6,943 bases of DNA from an uncultured Rickettsiales bacterium. GTDB taxonomy: Bacteria; Pseudomonadota; Alphaproteobacteria; Rickettsiales; Deianiraeaceae. The translations under genes and the position numbers were made by a program. A model generated the notes under the pieces. It saw nothing but the letters and a program-made list of their open reading frames with translations, was not told where the DNA came from and ran no database searches. Positions 1 to 5,971 of the stretch are shown here, piece after piece (position 1 is the stretch's first letter; each line of letters opens with the position of its first letter). The stretch lies in the NCBI GenBank assembly GCA_946544555.1, contig CAMNMI010000048.1, positions 1 to 6,943 of the forward strand, written 5' to 3'.

Positions 1-1
1 G

Positions 2-2734
2 GGTAGTGTTCAGATGGCAGATGGACTGTTTGCTACTGTACGTTCTGAACAAGATAATCTTTTTAATCAGGCATGCAATAAATTTGATAATACTGCATCT
101 TATTCTGCTACAAAAGTAGACAGATCAACTGGGCCACTTGGTGCTGACGGAAGATGCAATGTAGATTTTTGTATACCGCCAGCCGGTACTTTGCTAAAAG
201 ACTGGGACTATCCAGGGAAATGTTATGGCGTTGTTGAAGGAAGTAATTGCCACTATTATGCTTTGACATGCAAATTGAATGGTGCCATTGAGCCACATGC
301 ATTCCATTGTGAAAGGTATTTGGTTAGAGATGGTGTAAGGACTGATGTGTGTTTGCAGGGACACTGTGATGCTACTGGTGTTGACTATACTCCTGTCCCT
401 CCATTTTCACGACCTTATAAAATTTATGAGAAGTATGATCACGGTAGATCGGTAGCGACAATTAAACCAAGTTGCAAAAGTGGGAAACTTGTCCAAATAT
501 TTTCTCCATCTTTGAACCAGCAAGTGTATGCTTGCAAGGGTGGCATAATGAATGCTGGTTATAAATTAGGTGATTTGATAAATGCCGGTATTATAGAGGA
601 TGTGGATGTAGAAAAGGAGGTGTTTTATACACTGTATAACGAAGAACATCATACCAATCATGACAAGACAAATCCACCTGACGACGCATTGTTGAAACAG
701 TTGGTAATACCGACATCTGTTGCTGATATTGATCTTAGCGGAAGGGTTACTGATATTGATTTTATTGATGCCAATAATGGGGCTGATTTGTATAAAAGAT
801 TTCAATATTCAAAATATCTTGTCAGTAAAGTCAATGCAGCAAATGAAAAAGCAAGCTATCCAATTATAAAAGAAAATGGTTTTTGGCACAATTATTCAAT
901 GGTTGGTTTTTGGGATAAATTGGATTGTAAATTTCTTCAATATTTAACATTTTCTATGTCTGGAAATGGTCTTGACGATAGTTTGGCAGACGCAGTGAAA
1001 CATATTAGGAATAATGATTATAACGGAGCGACAACGCACATTTTAAATGGTGTTTTGCAAATTGCAAAATTTCTTGTAATGGCATTTCCATTTGGTGTTT
1101 TGGTGTTTGCTATATTCTTTGGTCTTGCGATTACAATGTTTATGATGATAGCGCGTGCTACACAGAAATATTGTGTTTGTATATTTAATCTTGTTTTGAC
1201 AATATATCTTTCACCAATTGTGTTTATAATGTATCTTTTTGATGCAACGAAGAAGGCAATGGATACCTTTATTGAAGACATAAAAGCCAATGTTACTGGA
1301 GCTGTGACGCCATTTATAACTCTATCATTGTTCTTTTTTGTGCTTGATTGGCTAATGTTTGGTGATACAGATAAGTATATTTCTGAACGAATGTTTTCAG
1401 GAGATGGTATAAATTCGGAATGTTATGATGGACACGAGAGTGATGCACCAATTGCTTGTTTAACAAAAAAACTTTTAGATAGGTTTAAATTGGTTGCAAT
1501 ATTCCAGATGTTTATTGGTAGTGGGCCGATGTGGGAAGGTATAACGTGGAAAATGATGTGGTATTTATTACTCAGATTGCTTGTTGCGCTTGCTGTATTT
1601 TTGATAATGACAATGATATGTGATACTATGGAAGCTACAATTCAAAGTATGATTGGACAAGCTCCTGATACAGATTTGGGTATCGGCTTTGAGGGTGCCG
1701 CTAAGGATACAATAATTACTGGTGGAACGGCAATGGTTGGAACTTGGAAGACAGAGTGGGGCATTTATAAGGGAACAGTCAAGGGTGCTGCCAATTTAGT
1801 AAAGGGATTGTTTGGCAAAGGTAAGAAAAAAGGAAGCAAATATGACGAACAAGGTATTATCGGCAGAGAAGGTGTTGGTAGAGAAGGTATTGGCCGAGGC
1901 GGCTTGAATGATATTGGAATGGGTGGTGCAAATATGAATTCTCTTGGAAGTGCAAACATGAATTCTCTTGGAAGTAGTCAAGGTGGAGAAAACGGTGGCG
2001 ATTACAAAAAGGGATACGATGACGGATATAGTGCTGGCAGTGGTGGCAAAAAACCAGATAAACCAAGTGAACTTGGAGAAGCGCTCAAAGGTATGTTTGG
2101 GGATGGCAGTATGAAGGATAAGTTGGCGCGTTTAGGTAAGGCAACAGGAAAGGCCGCAGTAGAAACTGCAAAAAATCTACCAGAGAATGTAGTGAATACT
2201 GTTGGAAGGACATTTGATGCTGTTGGAAATTATGGCGATTTTGTTGCTAATAATATAAAACGTCTTAAACAGGAAGCAGAAACAGGTAATAAAGCTTCCG
2301 AAGAAAAAGAAAAAGAAAAACAAGATGATGGCGATAAAAGAGGTAATGGTGGTGGTGAAAGTGGCGGTTCAGGTGGAGGATGGTCTGTTGGTGGTGGATT
2401 AGCTGATGACATGTATAAACCATCAAATCATCAAGCAAAGCAAAAAAAGAGTGATGATGTAAAGAAATATATGGAACACAGGAAGAATAATAAAGCAAGA
2501 GATATAAATAAAAGTGCTTTATATGGAAATGGTAAATCGTCGGGAGCATCAAATGAAAAGATAATGTCTGAACCGCAAAATGGTACAGAGAGAATAGATA
2601 CATTTAATAAATCTGAAAGATTTGCAAGCAAGGAAGTGATTAATGAAGTGCAAAAAGGCAAAACTGAAGAAAAAATTAAAGAAAACAGAGTATTTATAAA
2701 AAAAGATGGTAATAAACATAATAACGATAATTAA
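2..2734 (+). CDS. VirB6/TrbL-family type IV secretion inner-membrane protein, large extended form (5' end probably outside window)
   Basis: Likely polytopic inner-membrane channel component of a type IV secretion system. Numbering here is from the ATG at base 14 (906 residues). Residues 1-345 are hydrophilic and contain 11 cysteines in the first 174 residues (C21, C48, C53, C70, C79, C86, C99, C113, C118, C154, C174), as expected for a disulfide-bonded periplasmic domain. Hydrophobic segments follow at about 349-380, 386-410, 430-449 and 516-536, with a weaker one near 494-505. The stretch around ARATQKYCVC...LSPIVFIMYLF resembles the VirB6/TrbL core, where an Ala-Arg pair precedes a helix with a Ser/Ala-Pro-Ile motif. 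Residues from about 590 are charged and Gly/Lys/Ser-rich with short repeats, like the C-terminal extensions of rickettsial VirB6 paralogues. The frame stays open upstream to base 2, the ATG at 14 has no ribosome binding site and no signal peptide follows it, so the true start is probably left of the window. It ends 2 bases before murJ. The family call is by pattern, not by alignment. Confidence 0.8.
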   Translation, partial: GSVQMADGLFATVRSEQDNLFNQACNKFDNTASYSATKVDRSTGPLGADGRCNVDFCIPPAGTLLKDWDYPGKCYGVVEGSNCHYYALTCKLNGAIEPHAFHCERYLVRDGVRTDVCLQGHCDATGVDYTPVPPFSRPYKIYEKYDHGRSVATIKPSCKSGKLVQIFSPSLNQQVYACKGGIMNAGYKLGDLINAGIIEDVDVEKEVFYTLYNEEHHTNHDKTNPPDDALLKQLVIPTSVADIDLSGRVTDIDFIDANNGADLYKRFQYSKYLVSKVNAANEKASYPIIKENGFWHNYSMVGFWDKLDCKFLQYLTFSMSGNGLDDSLADAVKHIRNNDYNGATTHILNGVLQIAKFLVMAFPFGVLVFAIFFGLAITMFMMIARATQKYCVCIFNLVLTIYLSPIVFIMYLFDATKKAMDTFIEDIKANVTGAVTPFITLSLFFFVLDWLMFGDTDKYISERMFSGDGINSECYDGHESDAPIACLTKKLLDRFKLVAIFQMFIGSGPMWEGITWKMMWYLLLRLLVALAVFLIMTMICDTMEATIQSMIGQAPDTDLGIGFEGAAKDTIITGGTAMVGTWKTEWGIYKGTVKGAANLVKGLFGKGKKKGSKYDEQGIIGREGVGREGIGRGGLNDIGMGGANMNSLGSANMNSLGSSQGGENGGDYKKGYDDGYSAGSGGKKPDKPSELGEALKGMFGDGSMKDKLARLGKATGKAAVETAKNLPENVVNTVGRTFDAVGNYGDFVANNIKRLKQEAETGNKASEEKEKEKQDDGDKRGNGGGESGGSGGGWSVGGGLADDMYKPSNHQAKQKKSDDVKKYMEHRKNNKARDINKSALYGNGKSSGASNEKIMSEPQNGTERIDTFNKSERFASKEVINEVQKGKTEEKIKENRVFIKKDGNKHNNDN
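1862..1900 (+). repeat. Degenerate 15-bp coding repeat (Gly-Arg-Glu-Gly units) in the VirB6-like tail
   Basis: Three consecutive units encode GREGV, GREGI and a shortened GRGG from residue 617. It lies in the hydrophilic C-terminal extension, directly before the 24-bp tandem repeat. This looks like slippage-derived low-complexity sequence in a tail with little structural constraint. Confidence 0.6.
1928..1975 (+). repeat. 24-bp tandem direct repeat, two copies, encoding ANMNSLGS twice
   Basis: Two adjacent 24-base units (1928-1951 and 1952-1975) differ at one synonymous base (AAT versus AAC in the second codon). They encode ANMNSLGS at residues 639-646 and 647-654 of the VirB6-like protein. 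Near identity at the DNA level suggests a recent in-frame duplication, and copy number may vary between strains. Confidence 0.85.
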
Positions 2735-2736
2735 TT

Positions 2737-4284
2737 GTGAATATGGAAGGAGTTGTAAATAGTGGCAACAAGCACAGTAAGAAGCCATTTTTTTCTGCGT
2801 TTGTGATTTCTGCAAATATTTTTCTGTCGCGTGTAGCAGGACTTGTGCGGGACATATGCTTTGCGCGCTTTTTGGGGACAGGCATTGTTGCCGAAGCATT
2901 TTATGTAGCATTCCGTTTGCCAAATACTTTTCGCCGTATTTTTGCAGATGGAGCAATGTCAAATGTGTTCGTGCCGTTTTTCTCCACGAAGGCCAAGGAT
3001 GACAAAGCGCGCGCCAGAATTTTCGCAGGCCATGTAATGATATTGCTGACACTCGCGCTGACTGCATTGACAATCATCATGGAGATATTCATGCCGACTG
3101 TTGTGCGGTTGATAAATCCGGGATTTTTGAATGATGCTGAGAAGTTCAATCTGGCAGTCAACCTGTCGCGCATTGCATTTCCTTATATCATTTGTATTAG
3201 TATCGCGGCACTGTTTGGCGGAATTCTAAACAGCATTGGATCGTTCTGGCAGTTTGCGTCTGTGTCAACGTTCATGAATTTAACCTTGGCACTTGGATTG
3301 ATTTTATTTCACTCATTCTTCCAAAATGTAGGTCAGTGCCTCTGCTGGATGTTGATTTTGTCAGGTATATTGCAAGTTCTGTTCTTGTCATATTCATGCA
3401 TTCGGAGAGCGGTTTTCCCATCATTTCGTGGCTCAAATGGTGAAAAAGGTGATGTAAAAAGTTTCCTTGTGAAGCTCTTGCCGGCCGTTATCAGTAGCGG
3501 AATTTTGCAGATAAATATATTTGTTGATAACATCTTTGCAAGCTATTTTCCGGGCACCATCGCACATTTATATTATGCTGACAGGATAGGACAGTTTCCG
3601 TTGAGTTTGATTGGATACAGTTTAAGCATTGCAATTTTGCCGACATTGAGCTTGGCGTTTGCCTCAAAAAACCACGATGAAATCAAGCATACTCAGATAA
3701 CCAGCTTCATGATTGCGGCTTTTTTTGCTATTCCCGCGGCGCTGTTGATTTCAACGCTGTCGGCTCCGTTTATAGAGCTAATGTATGAGCGCGGCGAGTT
3801 CACGGCCACCGACACGCAAATTGTTGCCACCATGTTAAGTATTTATGCCTTGTCAATTCCGTTCAACATTCTCTCAAAGATATTGTTTGTGTGCTTTTAC
3901 GCCCAGAAAAACACAAAAACTCCGCTACAAATTGGCATATTCTCACTGTGTTTCAATGTAATTTCTAACCTGATTTTGTTCCATGTTGTTGGGAAATATT
4001 GCGTGATTATCTCCACCACATTAAGCGAAGTCCTGTCATCTCTTTTGACCGCATTTTTACTCTACAAACAAGGCAATTTGTTTGGCAACAAAACACTTTT
4101 CGTCCACTGCATGAAGGTGTTGTTGATTTCAATTTCATCATGCGTGATTGTCTTGACTTTGGCGCGGTTTATGCCTATTTTGATAGCTCTTGGAGCTGCA
4201 GGAATGTCTCACTTTGGTTTGTGTTTGGTGCTGAAAGTTGTTGATTTGGAAATGCTGATGAGCATGGTAAAGAAGAGGAAATAG
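2737..4284 (+). CDS. murJ: Lipid II flippase MurJ (MviN family)
   Basis: Flips the lipid II peptidoglycan precursor across the inner membrane. At 515 residues it has the family's usual length, and hydrophobic segments run throughout, consistent with about 14 membrane helices. The N-terminal signature is clear: SRVAGLVRD (31-39), AEAFYVAFRLPN (52-63) and FRRIFADGAMSNVFVP (65-80). Arginines matching the functionally important E. coli residues R18, R24, R52 and R270 are R32, R38, R66 and R283, the last within YYADRIGQFP. The start is uncertain: GTG at 2737 is used here, and ATG at 2743 is as good; neither has a ribosome binding site upstream. A strong GGAAGGAG (2745-2752) lies just inside the gene but has no in-frame start codon after it. 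With only 2 bases after the upstream stop, translation may depend on ribosomes finishing the VirB6-like gene. The last base of the TAG stop is also the first base of the GC-rich element that follows. A function in cell wall synthesis implies that this organism still makes peptidoglycan. Confidence 0.95.
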   Translation: MNMEGVVNSGNKHSKKPFFSAFVISANIFLSRVAGLVRDICFARFLGTGIVAEAFYVAFRLPNTFRRIFADGAMSNVFVPFFSTKAKDDKARARIFAGHVMILLTLALTALTIIMEIFMPTVVRLINPGFLNDAEKFNLAVNLSRIAFPYIICISIAALFGGILNSIGSFWQFASVSTFMNLTLALGLILFHSFFQNVGQCLCWMLILSGILQVLFLSYSCIRRAVFPSFRGSNGEKGDVKSFLVKLLPAVISSGILQINIFVDNIFASYFPGTIAHLYYADRIGQFPLSLIGYSLSIAILPTLSLAFASKNHDEIKHTQITSFMIAAFFAIPAALLISTLSAPFIELMYERGEFTATDTQIVATMLSIYALSIPFNILSKILFVCFYAQKNTKTPLQIGIFSLCFNVISNLILFHVVGKYCVIISTTLSEVLSSLLTAFLLYKQGNLFGNKTLFVHCMKVLLISISSCVIVLTLARFMPILIALGAAGMSHFGLCLVLKVVDLEMLMSMVKKRK

Positions 4285-4396
4285 TGTTGGGTGGCGCGGA
4301 GCGCGTTTGTGCTACGAGCGGGTCTGGGCGGAGCACCGACAAAAGAGCGAGGAGCGAGATACAAACCGCGAGGGCGTGGCTGCGGGCACCCAACAC
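4284..4396. repeat. GC-rich 113-bp element with perfect 10-bp terminal inverted repeats
   Basis: The ends are GTGTTGGGTG (4284-4293) and its exact reverse complement CACCCAACAC (4387-4396). Internal pairings include CGCGTTTGT (4302-4310) with ACAAACCGCG (4361-4370, one bulged C), a small GCGC-GGA-GCGC hairpin (4294-4304), and GTGCT (4309-4313) with AGCAC (4332-4336). GAGCGAG is repeated in tandem at 4345-4358. G plus C is 75 of 113 bases, far above the flanks. It fills the gap between the convergent murJ and mnhC stops. No clear target-site duplication is seen and no U-run directly follows the structure on either strand. Possible identities are a dispersed palindromic repeat or miniature mobile element, a bidirectional transcription barrier, or a structured RNA. 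Confidence 0.75.
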
Positions 4397-4400
4397 GAAT

Positions 4401-4748
4401 TCACTTATTCAACTCTGCTTCTTTTTTGTCTTCCAGTTCGTTATACATTATGGTGCCAAACCTTCTTTTTATGCGCACAACAAGAGCCAATCCAAGTGCA
4501 GTTGTAGCAAATCCGACAACCACAGCTGTCAACATAAGTACCTGTGGCACTGGGTCAACAAACATGTTGCTGCTTGAACTTGTATAAAACGGTGCCGCAA
4601 GCGATGGGTTCCATACCACGATGATATAATATACTATCACCGCTGACTGCATGATTGATGAAAAAATAATCTTTTTGAAGAGATTTTGCTCCACGATAAC
4701 ATTATACAGCGCAAACAAGAAAAATGCCAATACAAGGTATATGACCAT
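4401..4748 (-). CDS. mnhC: Na+/H+ antiporter subunit C (MnhC/MrpC, NuoK-like)
   Basis: Small membrane subunit of the multi-subunit Mrp/Mnh cation/proton antiporter, related to NuoK of complex I. The 115-residue product has three hydrophobic helices at about 2-18, 27-47 and 68-92. The family signature FVDPVPQVLMLTAVVVGFA (63-81) is very close to the usual DP-x-PQ-AL-LTAIVI motif. A basic patch (RIKRR) and a charged tail end the protein. The ATG at 4748 is chosen because it falls one base after the stop of the upstream ABC ATPase, with GAGAAG about 5 bases before it; a TTG at 4763 would add five residues and overlap the ATPase gene by 14 bases. Translational coupling to that gene is likely. The other antiporter subunits (A, B, D-G) are not next to it in this window, so they must be elsewhere or absent. 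Confidence 0.88.
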   Translation of the reverse strand: MVIYLVLAFFLFALYNVIVEQNLFKKIIFSSIMQSAVIVYYIIVVWNPSLAAPFYTSSSSNMFVDPVPQVLMLTAVVVGFATTALGLALVVRIKRRFGTIMYNELEDKKEAELNK

Positions 4749-4749
4749 A

Positions 4750-5499
4750 TTACTTCTCGTCAATGCAGTTCAAGAATGCCTTTTCAGCTGTGTCTGCCTT
4801 GAATTTCTCACGGAATTCCTTTGGCGAACCGTTGAATTTCACTTTTCCATCGTGTAAAACAGCCATGTCATCGCAGATTTCTCCAATGTCCTCCAAGATG
4901 TGTGAACTGAAAAATATTGAGTTCCCTTTGCTGGCATATTCCTTCAAGGCCTCTTTCAATTTGATACGTGATTTTGGGTCAAGACCACTCATTGGCTCAT
5001 CCAGAACAAGCAATTTTGCTCCACTCAACAGACATGAAATTATACCCAATTTTTGCCCCATTCCTTTTGAATATTTACCAATCACATTCTGCAAGACATT
5101 AGGGTCAAGATCAATGCTTTTGGCTATTCTCTGGGCCTCTTTTTCGTCTAAACTTTTGCCAAAAAATGACAATGAAATTGACAGGAACTCATAACCGGTC
5201 AAATACTGAGATGGTGAAAACTTTTCAGGCAAGTAGCACACATTCTTACGTGCCTCAGCGTTGTTGTGGTCTATGCCAAAGAACTCAACCTTTCCTCCGT
5301 CTGGTGTCAACATGTCAAACATGATTTTTATCAACGTGGTTTTACCAATTCCATTTAGTCCTACAAGCCCGAAAATACTGCCCTCCTTGACATCAATGGA
5401 ACACTTATTTAAAACAACCTTTGTTGTCTTTTGTTTGCTAAATCTCTTTTTTATCTCAAAACTTTTACTGATATTGCTAATTTTCAACGCGAGAGACAT
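4750..5499 (-). CDS. ABC transporter ATP-binding protein, ABC-2 export type
   Basis: Cytoplasmic ATPase subunit expected to energise an ABC-2-type membrane permease; the substrate cannot be deduced. In 249 residues all nucleotide-binding motifs are present: Walker A GLNGIGKTT (47-55), a Q-loop equivalent at YLPEKFSP where Glu92 takes the usual Gln position (common in this subfamily), signature YSKGMGQ (143-149), Walker B LLVLDEP (163-169), D-loop SGLD (171-174) and switch His200 in SSHILED. It should therefore be catalytically competent. No permease gene is adjacent: the next gene is mnhC and the preceding one encodes a single-helix protein, so the partner is elsewhere or unrecognised. ATG at 5499 gives the standard N-terminus for the family but lacks a convincing Shine-Dalgarno sequence. 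It lies 48 bases after the upstream gene with no terminator hairpin between, so one transcript is plausible. Confidence 0.93.
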   Translation of the reverse strand: MSLALKISNISKSFEIKKRFSKQKTTKVVLNKCSIDVKEGSIFGLVGLNGIGKTTLIKIMFDMLTPDGGKVEFFGIDHNNAEARKNVCYLPEKFSPSQYLTGYEFLSISLSFFGKSLDEKEAQRIAKSIDLDPNVLQNVIGKYSKGMGQKLGIISCLLSGAKLLVLDEPMSGLDPKSRIKLKEALKEYASKGNSIFFSSHILEDIGEICDDMAVLHDGKVKFNGSPKEFREKFKADTAEKAFLNCIDEK

Positions 5500-5547
5500 A
5501 TAAAATCAAACGAGGAAAGTGAATGAAAAATAAAAGTCAAGAAGACA

Positions 5548-5934
5548 TTATTTCATGTTTTTGTATACTGCCAGTAGTGAATTAGTATTTAAGCGAGCTA
5601 TATTATTAGCCACTTCCTGTTGAATGACTTTGTTTTGGGATGTTTTTACTTCTTGTTGTGTTGTGTTCGTATATTCCTGTGTTTTTGAAGGAGGTGTTTC
5701 TGGTATGTCAAGGTCTGGTGTTGAGCTTTTGCGTGATTTTCGCACGATATGTGCTATTGTTCCAGCAATTAAACCGATAACGACCGTCCCCAAACTGACG
5801 CAACAGAGTACCAACGGGATAATACTTACGTAGCTTGTATTGCGAGAAAGAGTTGTTCTTTTTACTTGCAGTTTGGTTATGCGTATAGATGTGCCTATAA
5901 AACTTCGTGTGTGAAATTGCAATTTTATCCACAT
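5548..5934 (-). CDS. Hypothetical single-pass membrane protein, 128 residues
   Basis: Not recognised. Residues 1-35 are basic (at least seven Lys/Arg). One hydrophobic helix spans about 36-64 (from SYVSIIPLVL to GTIAHIV), followed by a basic RKSRK cluster and a polar tail rich in Thr, Ser, Gln and Pro. The last 20 residues could form an amphipathic helix. Positive charge on both sides of the helix makes the topology ambiguous. Support for a real gene comes from the promoter directly upstream, the intact frame with a clean membrane segment, and its position in a same-strand run. ATG at 5934 is the only ATG before the membrane helix; the predicted transcription start is about 2 bases upstream, which would make the mRNA nearly leaderless. 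The start codon overlaps a perfect DnaA box. Confidence 0.6.
   Translation of the reverse strand: MWIKLQFHTRSFIGTSIRITKLQVKRTTLSRNTSYVSIIPLVLCCVSLGTVVIGLIAGTIAHIVRKSRKSSTPDLDIPETPPSKTQEYTNTTQQEVKTSQNKVIQQEVANNIARLNTNSLLAVYKNMK
5925..5933 (+). promoter_or_regulatory. Perfect DnaA box TTATCCACA
   Basis: The sequence matches the high-affinity 9-mer consensus TTATNCACA exactly and is identical to the E. coli R1-type box. It overlaps the start codon of the 128-residue gene, at roughly +4 to +12 of the promoter upstream, and lies 39 bases beyond the stop of the dnaA-like gene. A random exact match to this 9-mer would be expected about 0.05 times in a window of this size at uniform base composition. 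No second good box is seen nearby, so this is better read as a regulatory site than as an origin. Confidence 0.55.
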
Positions 5935-5942
5935 TCCCTGCT

Positions 5943-5970
5943 ATTATAACAGGTTAAACGGTATAATCAA
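5943..5970 (-). promoter_or_regulatory. Sigma70-type promoter for the 128-residue membrane protein and probably the downstream genes
   Basis: On the minus strand the -35 is TTGATT (5970-5965, 4 of 6 matches), the spacer is 16 bases and the -10 is a perfect TATAAT (5948-5943) preceded by TGT, giving an extended -10. The expected transcription start is about 5936, only two bases before the ATG at 5934. The -10 is one arm of an inverted repeat (ATTATA at 5943-5948, TATAAT at 5962-5967). Confidence 0.6.
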
Positions 5971-5971
5971 G

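Noticed and set aside
625..633. TTATACACT, one mismatch from a DnaA box
   Set aside because: It lies deep inside the VirB6-like coding region, is imperfect, and is expected by chance in AT-rich sequence.
2265..2603. 112-codon minus-strand open frame rich in His, Leu and Tyr
   Set aside because: Its composition is simply the reverse complement of the Gly/Lys/Asp-rich tail of the VirB6-like protein.
2549..3073. 174-codon open frame on the minus strand across the VirB6-like/murJ junction
   Set aside because: It lies antisense to two real genes, has no promoter or ribosome binding site, and its product is low-complexity with no recognisable domain.
4284..4396. GC-rich element as a tRNA gene or a simple rho-independent terminator
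   Set aside because: It has no TTCGA-type T-loop or cloverleaf arms, and no U-run directly follows the outer stem on either strand.
4284..4587. Three overlapping plus-strand open frames starting in the GC-rich element
   Set aside because: They are open because the element has no stop triplets, and they then run antisense through mnhC. None has family features.
4763..5194. 143-codon plus-strand open frame
   Set aside because: It is antisense to the ABC ATPase, whose motifs are complete on the minus strand.
5535..5540. TTGACT on the minus strand, possible -35 for the ABC ATPase
   Set aside because: No acceptable -10 occurs 16-18 bases downstream; the position reads TTCCTC.
5962..5967. TATAAT on the plus strand, possible divergent promoter
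   Set aside because: No suitable -35 is placed before it and no plus-strand gene follows; it is kept only as an arm of the inverted repeat.
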